A DNA stretch of 64,000 nt, taken from the NCBI RefSeq assembly GCF_003254395.2, contig NC_037653.1:5515783-5579782 (forward strand). The letters are read 5' to 3'. A program made the translations under genes and the position numbers. The stretch's first letter is position 1. Each line of letters begins with the position of its first letter. Origin of the DNA: Apis mellifera (lineage: Eukaryota > Arthropoda > Insecta > Hymenoptera > Apidae). Positions 33,061-45,178 of this stretch are shown one piece after another. The notes under the pieces were generated by a model. The model ran no database searches and was not told the DNA's origin. It saw nothing but the letters and a program-made list of their open reading frames with translations.

Positions 33061-34900
33061 TATCACGTGTGTGAATTCCGCTGCTAATTAATTTTTTAAT
33101 TATTGGAAAATTAAAAGTCGAATAAGGACATCGTGGATGGAAAGAATTGAGAGAGAAAATTTTGAAGAATGGAAAAAGTGAGGAAAACAGAAGAGAAGAA
33201 ATGGATACTGCAACACGCTGGGAAACATAAAGATAAGTAAAGCGATGGCTGCGATACGAATAAAAGGCTGAGATGTGGTGACGTGCAATAAGGTCTAACA
33301 CGAGCGGTGTAGAATATTCCGAGTAGATAGCGTACAAACGAGCCACTCCTTTCTTCCCTTTTCTTCCCTACCTTCTCTCGATAACGGAGACGACAATCGG
33401 TTTCCCCCTCGTAGGAAAAGAAACGGGGAATATTATTTTCCTAATTTTTAGAAATTACCATCCTCTCTTATCGTTGTCGTCTTACGAAAATTGATTCGAA
33501 TTCGAAGTATCTTGAAGCATGAATTTGAATTTTAAAATTTCTATACAGTGTGGATCCGTAAATCTGATTGGTAAACGATTTCCACGGGAGTCGAACGTAT
33601 TAATGCGGCGAATGGAAATGTTTGATAGACCCGTAACGAACAGGTATTACAAGTTAATAGCGCGGGCAACTCTAGGTAGAAATTAGCGAGAGGGAGCGAG
33701 GTTGCAAATTTGCCGGGGAGTTGGAATGATGTTAGTAACTAATATCCCAGTTTGTTAACAACCGGCGCGTTCCAGTTTTAACGTATGTAAGCCGAAACAC
33801 ACGAAAGTGCTAATCACGGAACAGTGGAACGTTTGCAGTTTACGCCTCCTTTCATTATACGATATTTTATCCCTGTATATATAATATTACGTAACATTAC
33901 GTAACTTACACTCTGCTCGAATAAAATCGCCAGCCGAGCGTACCGAGCGAGCAGCTCGAGTGCAAAATTTCTAGAATGAAGAAACGTTATAAAAAAAAAA
34001 AAAAAAGGAAGAGAAAGGAAAGGAAAAATGAACGTTCAAACGTTCATAGGAATAGCCGAATTCAATGTGAATTCACGCGACGAAGCTTAACTTAATAGTT
34101 AATCTCGAAACGGATTATTACTTTGTTTGCCAACCGGGACGCTTCATGCATCATTCATCTGTCTAATTTACCATCGATCTACCTGCAAAATGCGCGTTTG
34201 TACGTTATATATATACATATACAGTCACATAGAATCGTTAATAGATTCCGCGTTTGCCGATGTCGATGTCGACGGAATCAAGCGAAGGAATCCCTCTCTA
34301 AACCGTGCTCGATAAATACTCTCTAACCGCGTCTCACCGGTTTCGAATTATTGTTATCATCCATCTGAAATATTCGTTTCGTCTCCCTCCCCTAGGAAAT
34401 TGGGAATAAATCCGCAATTTGTCATCGAGACGACGACTGGAAGACGAGGAGGAAGAGGAGGAAGAAGGAGAAGAAGAATTAAATTCAAGGAGCAAATGAG
34501 AAAGAAAAATATCGAATTCATCCCATTACTTTTGCACACCAGACACCGAAATTAAATTGAACCGGCAATTTCTTTCGTAACCGCGCGTTCATTAGCGGGT
34601 CCAGAGAGAGAAAAAGAGAGAGAGAGAGAGAGAAAGGGAGGATGGGGTAAAAAAATTGGGATGGAAACGTCGGGGGGGTATGGCGCACAGGGGAACGAGG
34701 GCAATCGAGTTAGAAAATTGGGGGTGGAACCGGGGCCAGGGGCCCAGGTTTAAAATTTTCCACACCTTCGAATCTCGGGGGAGGACGATTTCATTTCGCG
34801 CAATGGCACGTTGACAATTGGCAAAATGGGTTTCGATGGCGTCGTTGAAATCGCGAAACAACCTCGCAGATCCGCGCAATTTCCAACCTCCCATCCCCCT
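33061..34900. other. Unique sequence, no gene seen
   Basis: Includes another non-repetitive segment at 33560-33950 (with TTGTTAACAACC and repeated GTAACATTACGTAAC-like words near 33890), an A17 run near 33991, a GA microsatellite at 34604-34636, and a CpG-bearing part at 34780-34900. The minus frame 34939-34592 begins in C-rich sequence and ends in the GA run; not credible as coding. Confidence 0.4.
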
Positions 34901-34904
34901 CCCC

Positions 34905-36080
34905 TCCCCCCGCGCCTCTTGTTCGAAATGTTCGCCCACTTGTTACCCGATCGGCAACGCGATTAACCGGCTCGTGAAATCTTATTATTATTATTCTGTT
35001 TTTTTTTTTTAATAACTTTCTTCGATCGTTATTATTATTATTGTTATTTTCGAATAAAATTCTCCAATACCAATATTTATCCATGTATGTATATATTTAA
35101 CTCGTTTCAATCAATTTCACCCGCGATCTTATGTCCCCTGTTGCTCGAAATGTTCGCCCGATCGGCAACTTATATTATTATTATTTTTGTATAATTCCTT
35201 TCAATCATTATTATTATTATATTCCAATAAAATAAAATTTTCAAATATAATAAATTTATCCAGGTATACTTACAACTCGTCGATCAAAATTTCACGCGCA
35301 ATCTTATGTCCCCTGTTGCTCGAAATGTTCGAAATCGGTAACTCGATTAACCGATTTCGTGGAATCTTATTAGCATTATATTATTATTTTTTTACAATTC
35401 CTTTCAATCATTATTATTGTTATTATTATTATTATGTAATGTTTATTCCAATAAAATAAAATTTCCAAATACAATAAATTTATCCAGATATATTTATAAT
35501 TCGTCGATCGAAAATTTCACTTGCGATCTTAAGTCCCCTGTTGCTCGAAATGTTCGCCCGATCGGTAATTCAATTAATCTTATTAGCATTATATTATTAT
35601 TTTTTTACAATTCCCTTCAATCATTATTATTATTATTATTACATGTTTATTGTAATAAAATAAAATAACCAATACAATAAATTTATCCATCTTTATCTTT
35701 ATTTATAACTCATCAAAATGTAATCTTATTATATTATATATATTATATATAGTAATCTTATTATTATTTTTTTACAACTCTCTTCAATTATTATTATTAT
35801 TATTCCAATAAAATAAAATTTCCCAACACAATATTTATTATTATTATTATCCAGGTATATTTATAATTCGTCGATCAAAATTTCATATGCGATCTTATGT
35901 CCCCTGTTGGTCGAAATGTTCAATCGGCAACTCGCTTAACCGATTCGTGGAATCTTATTAATATTATTTTTTTTAATTCCTTTCAATCATTATTATTATT
36001 ATTATTCCACGTTTATTCCAATATTTATCCAGGTATATTTATAACTCGTCGATCGAAAGTTTCACGCGCGATCTTACGAT
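34905..36080. repeat. Diverged tandem array 7 (about 170-230 bp units)
   Basis: About six units marked by GTTGCTCGAAATGTTCGCCC, GATCGGCAACTCGATTAACC, TTATTATTATT runs, CCAATAAAATAAAATTT, CAATATTTATCCAGGTATA and TCGTCGATCAAAATTTCACG. The GAAATGTTCG block occurs near 34924, 35146, 35322, 35551 and 35914, with one badly decayed unit near 35710. The embedded ATT microsatellite varies in length between units. Small plus-strand frames (35187-35459, 35417-35668) are repeat translations. Confidence 0.92.
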
Positions 36081-36480
36081 ACAATAACGATAGATTCGCG
36101 AGAGAGATCGTTTTCGAATCGAATCGCGAGCGATACGTAATAATTGAAGGAGAGGTGTGCGTACGAGATAGGATATACGTAGAAGGAAAGGGTAGGAGAG
36201 AAGAAGAATCGCGGAGAGTGGTTCTCGAGCCTCGTTACGAGGAACAGCGGCTCGTGAAACATTATGGATGCAACGATGCTCTTTGACGCGATATTAGCTG
36301 CGCGAAACGCGAGATAAAAGGAGGATTTCGTGGCACATGGGGGAGAGAGGGGGGGAGGAGCCGGAACTTTGCCCGTTAGAAATCACGACTGGGCGCTGCG
36401 CCACGATGGTGGCGGCGGCGGCGGCGGTGGTTTTAATGAAGGATGCTCTTTAATAAAATATTAAAAGCTGGGGAAAGATT
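36081..36480. other. CpG-rich segment with (GGC)n and a short ATG frame
   Basis: After array 7 the sequence turns CpG- and G-rich. At 36406 an ATG in the context CCACGATGG begins a short frame with five GCG alanine codons (MVAAAAAVVLMKDAL) that stops at 36453. The GGC run is 36411-36427. It could be the start of an unrecognised gene, but the frame ends after 15 codons and no clear donor lies inside it. Confidence 0.15.
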
Positions 36481-37101
36481 ATGCGAAACAGTGGCCCATC
36501 TCGATCGATTGACGCCGGATCAAATGTTTGGCCAAGTTTCTTTTAAATATCCACGCGTGTTCCAAATGAAATGGAACGCCAAGATATTTTCCAAAGATAT
36601 TTTTACTTCTGTTTTTGTATATATTTCTTTCTCTCCTTTGGTTTACTTTTGCTTTCGGATCTATTTTATTCTTCTATTTATTTTGCACAGATTAGGTCGG
36701 TTTCGAGATCTTTTTTAACCCAGTACGGAAATAATATCGTTCGATCGATTCGTCGATCCAAAGATTTGAATAATAAATTCTCCAATAGTATAAAAACAGG
36801 TCGTCCAACGTATTATTAGAAATTGTTCGAAATAACGATATTAAAAAGAACATATATATATGTATAAAGGAAAAAGTCTTGAATAATTGATCGAACGTAG
36901 ATCGATTTGGAATCGGGTTTAGCTAAAATACAGTGCGAATTGGTAAACTATCCTCGGGCCGTTCCGCTTTAACGCAATTTAAGCTTCGATAACGATGCAC
37001 ACCCGGGGTCATAAATTATAATTAGTCACCCCGATAAAGCGGAGACCGTGCTCCATAGTCGAGACACGCGTCCCGTAAATTAGACGTCAAAACGTCCACG
37101 A

Positions 37102-37139
<38 letters not shown>

Positions 37140-37865
37140 CCCATAATCGACCGCCATGGAGAGAAAAGAAGACGAAAGGGTTTCGCGCCATGCATTAATT
37201 CTAATATCGTCGCTGTCGGAGGAAAAATCGTCTTGAAAATAAAATTTAAAAAAGAGGGAAAGAAAAAATAACGAGACGACGATCATTACAGGGTGGAAAA
37301 ATTTGTTCAAAAAACCTGTATCTTTGACGTTGATAATTTCGAAATTAAATAACAATTGGATAAAACGAAGCTAGAACAAGAAGGAGAAGAAAAAAAATTT
37401 CCAAGTTTCCTTCTGCTTCTAAATTTTTCGAAAAATTGCGAATCGGATGTGAGGCGATGACGAGGGGGATGAATTATTTTTCGTCCCTTCAAACCCCATC
37501 GTTGACGAATTCGTATCGATCTAGGCTAACTAGGGGGAGGATTTGAATTGGGCGGGGAAAAATACGAAGCGGCCAATTAAACATTTACCGAGCTAGTTTC
37601 GATCGATTGGGGGAGGGAGTGATCGGAGTGATCGTTCAATGGAAATAATTGGTTAATTGCCAAATTGGTTAACCAGTTCATTATGCGAGATTAAATTCTA
37701 TCGTTGAAACCAGATCTATGTAAATTAGACCAAGAGACTGGCGCTCGAATATCGGCCGATAAAGATCGATCTATCGTTTCTTTCATCCCCAATTTGTTTC
37801 GCGATCGAATATATTCTCAGTCATATTATTTCGTTACACTCGAATTCCACTCGTATCAATCAAAC
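36481..37865. other. Unique sequence, no gene seen
   Basis: AT-rich with an ATT microsatellite at 37107-37138. A balanced segment at 36930-37085 contains AAATTATAATTAGTCACCCC and may be regulatory. Open frames (36443-36718, 36571-36819 plus) are AT-driven and unrecognised. Confidence 0.4.
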
Positions 37866-38640
37866 ATCGAAACTTATTTATCCTAAAGTTTCCAAAAATA
37901 ATTTTTCGACAATTTCTCGAAATTAATCTTTTCCTTGAGGAAATCGATACGAATGAATCGATTAAAATTCCACGATTTTAAAAGGCATGCTTCGATTATT
38001 TAACATAATTACAGACACACGATTCCCTCGTTTAATCCTAATTATCCTAAAATTTCCAAAAATAATTTTTCGAAACTAATCTTTTCCTTGAGGAAATCGA
38101 TACGAATGAATCGATTAAAATTCCACGATTTTAAAAGGCATGCTTCGATTATTTAACATAATTACAGACACACGATTCCCTCGTTTAATCCTAATTATCC
38201 TAAAGTTTCCAAAAATAATTTTTCGAAACTAATCTTTTCCTTGAGGAAATCGATACGAATGAATCGATTAAAATTCTACGATTTTAAAAGGCATGTTTCG
38301 ATTATTTAACATAAAGACACACGATTCTCTCGTTTAATCCTAATTATCCTAAAGTTTCCAAAAATAATTTTTCGAAACTAATCTTTTCCTTGAGGAAATC
38401 GATACGAATGAATCGATTAAAATTCTACGATTTTAAAAGGCATGCTTCGATTATTTAACATAATTACAGACACACGATTCCTTCGTTTAATCCTAATTAT
38501 CCTAAAATTTCCAAAAATAATTTTTCGAAACTAATCTTTTCCTTGAGGAAATCGATACGAATGAATCGATTAAAATTCCACGATTTTAAAAGGCTTCGAT
38601 TATTTAACATAATTACAGATTTCCTCGTTTAATCCCCAAT
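37866..38640. repeat. Tandem array 8 (153-bp unit, 5 copies)
   Basis: Five highly similar units. The CCTTGAGGAAATCGATACG block begins at 37933, 38086, 38239, 38388 and 38541, so successive units are 153, 153, 149 and 153 bp. Each contains ATCGATACGAATGAATCGAT, with ATCGAT at both ends, then AAAATTCCACGATTTTAAAA, GGCATGCTTCGATTATTTAA and ACAGACACACGATTCC. The last unit is shortened at its right end. The high similarity suggests recent amplification or conversion. Confidence 0.96.
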
Positions 38641-41070
38641 TTTCCTGCTTTCCTTCGTTTCAAAGGAAAAAGGAAAAAAAAAAAAGAAAAAGGACATTAC
38701 TCTTGACATTATCCTTTTTCCTCCCCGCAGAAACATTTCCTCCATTCGTTTCCTCCCTTTATACCATTCCCACCGTATGTACGAGAAATTTTAAACAGGC
38801 AGAACTCTCCTCTCCTCGCCTCTCTGCACACAATCCCGTCCACGCGTGTGCGAAAATACTTACGACCCCGTGCATACGACGCGAGCTCCACTTTCTCTCT
38901 CTCTCTCTCTCTCTGCTCCTCGTACGAATCCTCTTTGTTCCGCTTCCGCGCGCGTAAAGCGTGCAGCGCGATAAAAATGCAGGTAAATCGTGGCGGGTGG
39001 TACGGCACTGCGCGTACCAGTAAATTTTGTACAAGTTATGCAGAGAGGGGGAGGGAAGAGGGGGAAGGGAAGGAACGCACGCGGTCGAACGTTGAACTTT
39101 TACCTTTCTTGACAATGAGTTAAACGAAATTCCGTTGCAATTTCGATTATTATTATTATTTCCCGCGAAAAAATTAGAAAATTTTCCACGATTAAATTTC
39201 GCACCGCGTTGCACGGTTTGAGGGAAACCGTGTTGCGAAAATTGAATCTCCCCCCCCCCCCCCCCTCGTTTCTTGACAATGAGTGGGTTAAATGAAATTC
39301 TCTCCCCGCCCCGTTTATCGTTTTCGTAATTTTGATTATTATTCCCCCTTGAAAAATTATAAATTCTACTATTTGTGGAGGGGGGATGAACGGAAACGTT
39401 GCAATTGTTGCTTGCGTTCAACGATAATTCTCTTAATTATCTCCGATAATTTTTATAGGGATGAAAAAAAAAAGAAAGAAAGGAAAGAAAGGGAAAGAAA
39501 AATAATAACGAAATACCATCGTGAAACTTTATTATTTCAATCCATACCTGGGAACGAAACCTGGGGATGATATTTTATTATTTTCCCTTTCCAAGGGAAA
39601 ACTTTATCGATGAAGCTCATTACGAGCATTTTGTCCAATAAAATTACAACTTCTTTCGCAACTTTGCAAAAGAACTCGATATAATCGCTTTGACGAGAAG
39701 AGAAAAAAAAGGAAAAGAAAAGGAAAAAATAAGCTCCCCCGAGTTATTCAACGAGTTGTTCAATTCGACAAATTTTCTATTACAACCCGTTGAAGAAAAT
39801 ATTATAGGCTCTCGTGTATTTCGCGTATCTCGAACAAAGGAAAGTTTCTTTCGGATCGAGGCGAGCGTTCGATTAATCTAATAATAAACGATACACCGAG
39901 CATACGAGTAGGCGTATAACAAACGTACACATTACCAAATCAATCGAAGCAATTACACCCGACGATTGTTTGAACATGCTCGCCTGTTGATACAGCAACC
40001 CCTCCCTAATCGAATCGATATCATATTTAATTGCAAATTCGTGAATAGTTCCCGGCATCGAAACTCCCCCTTTTCAACGAATACATTCAAAAGTCAATTT
40101 TAAATATAAAATTATCCAATCGTATTTTATTTCATTAACCAATTTTTATACACCTCTTATATTATACAATTACCTCACAAATGAACTTTAATAAAAAATA
40201 ATAACAAATTAAACAACGAGAAAGAGAAAGATATTTCGAAGAAACGAGGGAACAAAAAGAACGATCATCGTCGAACTCTTCCTAAATAATAAACCGCCAA
40301 TGGCCTATTTCGGATGGCCTATTTCACAATCTATTCGAAAACGGTCCGTCGTCGTATATAACGCGCTACATAACGACAGATTACGTTACTGTTCGACGTA
40401 CGCGTTGGAATAGGGATGAATATGGGGGGAGGGGCGGTAGGGGTAGTAGACAGGCCGATAACGGGCGTGACAGCGGCCCCTCCCTCTCTCCTCCCCTCGA
40501 TAGGAAGGACGACAACGAGGATCCTCGATGATCACGAGGGCGATAATAATAACGAGGACGATCGTATGGATGATCGTGACGAGGATCGGCGACAATGAGA
40601 GCGATCCGCGACCGTCACCACGTGCGAGCAACCCTCCAACGATAACAGAGGGTGAGGGGTGTACGTGGATCGTACGACAGAGAGAGAGAAAGGGAGAGGG
40701 AGTGAATGAACGAGTCATCGATCGAATTGTTATTAGGCGAACCATATTGGATGGACTGAGAGGCCTGGGTCACCTGATGCACGTGGTGCCGTCACCCTGG
40801 ATTAGAGCCGGTGTCTCGTGAATGAGAGAAGGGAGGGGGAGGAGAGAGAGAAGTGGGTGAGGACCGGCTTTTCCGAATGGAGGTTACATAATGGAGGCTT
40901 CATTCTTGCGCGCGGCCACGGGCAGCCAATAATGCTATATATTTCACGCATTGTCGTTGCTCGGATCGAGTGCACAATGCACACGAAGTTCTCGAGTGTC
41001 GTCGAGAATCGAATCGAGATATCGACGCTGTACTCGTCGAGATCGTGCGTTAAACGACGCGTTTCAAAGC
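38641..41070. other. Unique sequence with simple repeats, no gene seen
   Basis: Holds a plus-strand acceptor-like CTCCCCGCAG near 38730, a CT run at 38892-38914, CpG-rich DNA at 38930-39020, and a C16 homopolymer at 39250-39265. Direct duplication of GGATGGCCTATTTC-like sequence occurs near 40300-40328, and CpG-rich DNA with E-boxes (CACCTG, CACGTG) at 40740-40800. The 220-codon minus frame (39421-38759) is Asn/Ser/Arg low complexity and crosses both homopolymers, so it is rejected as coding. Confidence 0.4.
39250..39265. repeat. C16 homopolymer
   Basis: Sixteen consecutive C residues, unusual in AT-rich DNA. Confidence 0.9.
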
Positions 41071-42575
41071 GCATCTTTTTTAGCTTTTTGAGAATACAAG
41101 GATTTCTTTTTCACTTTTTCACTTTCCTCGAACTCTTGCATTGTGATTTAATCCTGTCTATATATATATGAGAAAAGAAAACTTGCTGTCCTTCGAACAA
41201 TTGTCAAATCACCTTGAACTGCAGTAGATATCGTGTATTAAACGTTTAAAAGCATCTTTTAGCTTAAAGAATGAAGAAACGATGATATGAGCTCATAGGA
41301 TCGAAGTACCTATCCTTTTCGCTAAATAGATTTTCGAATATTTCACCAATGCTCTTGCATTGTGATTTAATCCTTCTTATATGAGAAAAAAAAACTTGCC
41401 ATCTTTCAAACAATTATCAAATCACCTCGATATCGTGTATTAAACTTTTAAAAGCATCTTTTAGCTTAAAGAATGAAGAAACGATGATATGAGTTCCTAG
41501 GATTGAAGTACCTATCCTTTTTGCTAAAAGGAATATTTTTTTCGAATATTTCACCAATGCTCTTGCATTGTGATTTAATCCTTCTTATATGAGAAAAGAA
41601 AACTTGCCACCAACTTCGAACAATTGTCGATTCACTCTCGATATCGTGTATTAAACATTTAAAAGTATCTTTTGCATCTTTTAGTGTTAAAGAATGAAGA
41701 AACGATGATATGAGCTTCTAAGATCGAAGTATTTTTTACTTTTTCTTTCCTCGAACCTACCGTTTTCACTAAAAGGATTTTCGAATATTTCACCAATGCT
41801 TCGAACAATTGTCAAATCACCTCAATATTGTGTATTAAACGTTTAAAAGCGTCTTTTGCATCTTTTAGCCTTAAGGAATGAAGAAATGAGCTCCTAGGAT
41901 CGAAGTATCTATCCTTTTTGCTAAAAGGATTTTCGAATATTTCACCAATGTGAAATTACATTGTAATTTAATCCTTCTTATATATATATGAGAAAAGAAA
42001 ACTTGCCACCTTTCGAACAATTGTCGAATCACCTCAAATTGCTCTAGATATCGTGTATTAAACGTTTAAAAGCACTTTTTGCATCTTTTAGCTTTAAAGA
42101 ATGAAGAAACGATGATATGAGCTTTTAAGATCGAAGTATTTTTTACTTTTTCTTTCCTCGAACCTATCGTTTTCACTAAAAGGATTTTCGAATATTTCAC
42201 CAATGCTTCGAACAATTGTCAAATAACCTCGATATCGTGTATTAAACGTTTAAAAACGTCTTTTGCATCTTCTAGCCTTAAGGAATGACGAAACGATGAT
42301 ATGAGCTTCTAGAAAGCTCGAAGTATCTATTTTTTTCGCTAAAAGGAATAATTTTTCGAATATTTCACTAATGCTCTTGCATTGTGATTTAATCCTTCTG
42401 ATATGAGAAAAGAAAACTTGCCACCTTTCGAACAATTATCGAATCACCTCGAACTGCTCTCGATATTAAACGTTCAAAAGCATCTTTTAGCTTAAAGAAT
42501 GAAGAAACGATTATACGATCTCCAAGGATATATACATATAAGAAAAATGATCGAATCACTTCAAACTGTTCTCGA
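41071..42575. repeat. Diverged tandem array 9 (about 185-220 bp units)
   Basis: About seven units marked by GAATGAAGAAACGATGATAT, GATCGAAGTATCTATCCTTT, AAAGGATTTTCGAATATTTC, ACCAATGCTCTTGCATTGTG, ATTTAATCCTTCTTATATGA and AAACTTGCCACCTTTCGAAC. The GAATGAAGAAA block lies near 41268, 41470, 41691, 41877, 42098, 42284 and 42497. Alternate spacings of about 220 and 186 bp (41470 to 42284) show a two-unit register, because every other unit lacks the ATTTAATCCTTCTTATATG block. Confidence 0.92.
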
Positions 42576-44950
42576 ATAATATAATTCTCTCTCTCTCTCG
42601 AGGCTGTTTCGCAAATCGTAGAAATTCAGGGACGAGCAATTAACCATCCTCGCGAAAGAAAGAAATATCGCGTCCAGTTAGGAGATTCAGAACAGCGGCG
42701 AAATGAATTCCTAGGCGGAATTTCCTAGGTGGGGGCCAAGAGGGTGGGTGGCTGGAATTGGGATGGTCCCCGGAAAAGGGAGCGAAAGGTCGTGGAGGGT
42801 GTGGAAAAAGTGGAGCCACCGGGACGACAAATCAAATTTTCGCTCCGCGGCCGCACCGCGGGAGGGGAGCCTCTGCCCATTGTTGCTTTTTATATGCAAA
42901 GCAAGGCTAAATTATGGGGGGCGGAAACCCCCACGGTGGCCGGCCCATTGTGCTACTTGCTGACCGGAAGCATCATTGTACCACCATTCGTGAGAGTGGA
43001 TATACCACCTACTTCTATTTAAATGTATTTCTCTCTGTGCCCCTCTCTGTGCGTTTCTCCCCCTTCTTTTTTCCCTCCCCCCTCCTGGACGGCCTGGACC
43101 CGGAGGAAATTTTTACGCCCGCCCACCCAATTCGGAGGACGAGGTCTCCCTCCGAGCCTCGGATCGTGACGAAACTCGCTGATTTTTGCGAGCGAGGAAA
43201 AGAACCCTGCCAGGTTCCTCGTTTCTTCTTCACTGAACGATGTCGTCCACCTCGAGGTTACGAGGTTATCCTCGATCGAGGAGGCTGAAAGGAATTAGTG
43301 TTTCAAGTTTGGTTATTTGTTTAAAAATAATTAATTCGAACCGAGGATTTGGATCCCTTAATTAACATTCGATTGGGAGGAGAGGCAGTTATCAATTTGA
43401 ATTAATAATTTGGAAACTCTCGCGCGATAATTCAACCGATATTGGATATCACGTGTATTTAAAATACGCAAGCGAATCTCTGTCCAAAAATTTCGATTCG
43501 ATTCGATTCGATCGTTTGAAGAAAGTGTTGCCTTCTTCTTTCCTTTTCTTTTCTTTTTTTTTTCTTTTCGAATAGAATAACACAATCATGAGATGATCCT
43601 CGTGATTATTTAACGAAAAAGGAGGAAGAAAGGAGGATGCAACAACACCCGAGGAGGCTTCGAATGCCTCACAAAATCCAATTACTTACAGCGGGCGTGG
43701 CGAATGCTAGAATAAAAAAGTAAGCTCGCGGTGTTCTTCGAGAGTAGAAATGATTTTTACAGAAAAAGAGAAAGAGAACCGCGGGGCAAATTCGTTTCTA
43801 TCCCCTCGTTGCAACCAACCCCTCCAACGACACCGACAAACGAGTTTCCTCCTTTAATTTGCAAAGGCAAATTTCCGGAAGCCGGGTAATAAGAATCCAA
43901 GTAACCTCGATACTCTCTCTCTCTTTCTCCCTTCCTCCTCTCCCTTACATCGACGATATTAGACTCGTCAGATTGCGGCCGCGAAATTTAAATCAGTTTC
44001 CACGGAAGCGACCAGATGGCCGCTTCTAATATACATCTCCTCCTCTCGTCCTCCTCATCTACGACGATCCTCTTCCAATTTTATATATACATATACACGC
44101 GCTTTGGATTAAGCTTCAGAAATTTAGAGAATCGAAAAACGTTCCGAGGAATTGAAATTTGAATCCAACACCACCTGTTTATCTTCTCGAATCGAAAAAC
44201 AGGAAAAAAGAAGAATAGAATACAGAAGAGCCGCACGCAAAATCGAATAATCAATTCGCCTCGCGGCCGAATTCCCGATCCCGATGAAATTTTCAAACAC
44301 GGCTTACCGTAAATCACCTCGCTCGAGAAGAGTAAAAGCGATGGCGATCCCAAAGGCCAATTAATAATGCTACGCTGTTAAGTATTCTCGTCACCTGGTT
44401 GCTTCTTGCGTTATGCAGTCAAAGTGCTCGACTTCCAACAGTTGGAAAAATAAAAATCTCTTTTCTTGATCGAGGGAGACTGATATCTATCGAGATTCGA
44501 ATGATAGTTGGATTGTGAAAACAATTAATAAATCCTGTTATTAAAGATTATTATTCGTATATGAGACAGGAGAGGCTTTCTATTCCTCGTAAGAGTGAGA
44601 TAAATCTATCAGAATTAATTCAGGAATAATAATTAGATGAATTGTGACGAGTGATTTTCTGTTTTTATCATTTGTTTATTAACAATTATTATTGTCGTAC
44701 GATCATATTATTGTATTCTGCAATGTTATTCGATATTCCAAAGTGTAATTAAATTCGTGTGTTTACAAGTTATAAACACTCCAAGTTTTTGAGGAAAGTT
44801 TTTTTTTCAAAAAACCGTCAAAGCATTCGAGTTTCAGTGGCGAGATTGCCCAGGATTAGCTCTGCAACTCTTTTAATCGCAGGAAGACGAGATATCCAGT
44901 TTAGTATACGTTTGTCGTGTTTCGAGGCACTTTTTAAGTTGTGATGTACA
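42576..44950. other. Unique sequence with a CpG-rich core at 42710-43280, no gene seen
   Basis: The core carries G-rich and CpG-rich DNA, with a direct TTCCTAGG duplication near 42715-42729 and several overlapping frames on both strands (42729-43022, 42748-42963, 42914-43288 plus; 42711-42899, 43015-43233 minus), none recognisable. A (GATTC)n run lies at 43493-43512. A minus-strand donor-like ACG/GTAAGC occurs near 44308. The remainder is AT-rich. Confidence 0.4.
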
Positions 44951-45070
44951 GTTGTGATGATTTGGAAGTTGCATTTGTTTTCTCCCTCCAATATGAATTG
45001 TTCGAAATTCGTGTGTTTCAGTCTTCCTAATTTCTATATATCGATTATTATGTACAATCAATTTTCTTTG
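44951..45070. other. Spacer
   Basis: AT-rich unique sequence leading into the TA-rich tract. Confidence 0.4.
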
Positions 45071-45178
45071 TATATTTATATAGATATATATGTATATTTG
45101 TATATTTATATATATTATATATATTATATATATTATATATATATATATATATATTATATATATTTATATATATATATA
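45071..45178. repeat. Compound TA/TTA microsatellite
   Basis: About 108 bp of TATAT, TATTTATA and ATATTATATAT words. The Tyr/Ile-rich frames across it (44954-45400 plus, 45302-45048 minus) are artefacts. Confidence 0.95.

Noticed and set aside
38759..39421. 220-codon minus-strand open frame, the longest non-transposase candidates included
   Set aside because: Composition is Asn/Ser/Arg low complexity and the frame crosses the C16 homopolymer and a CT run.
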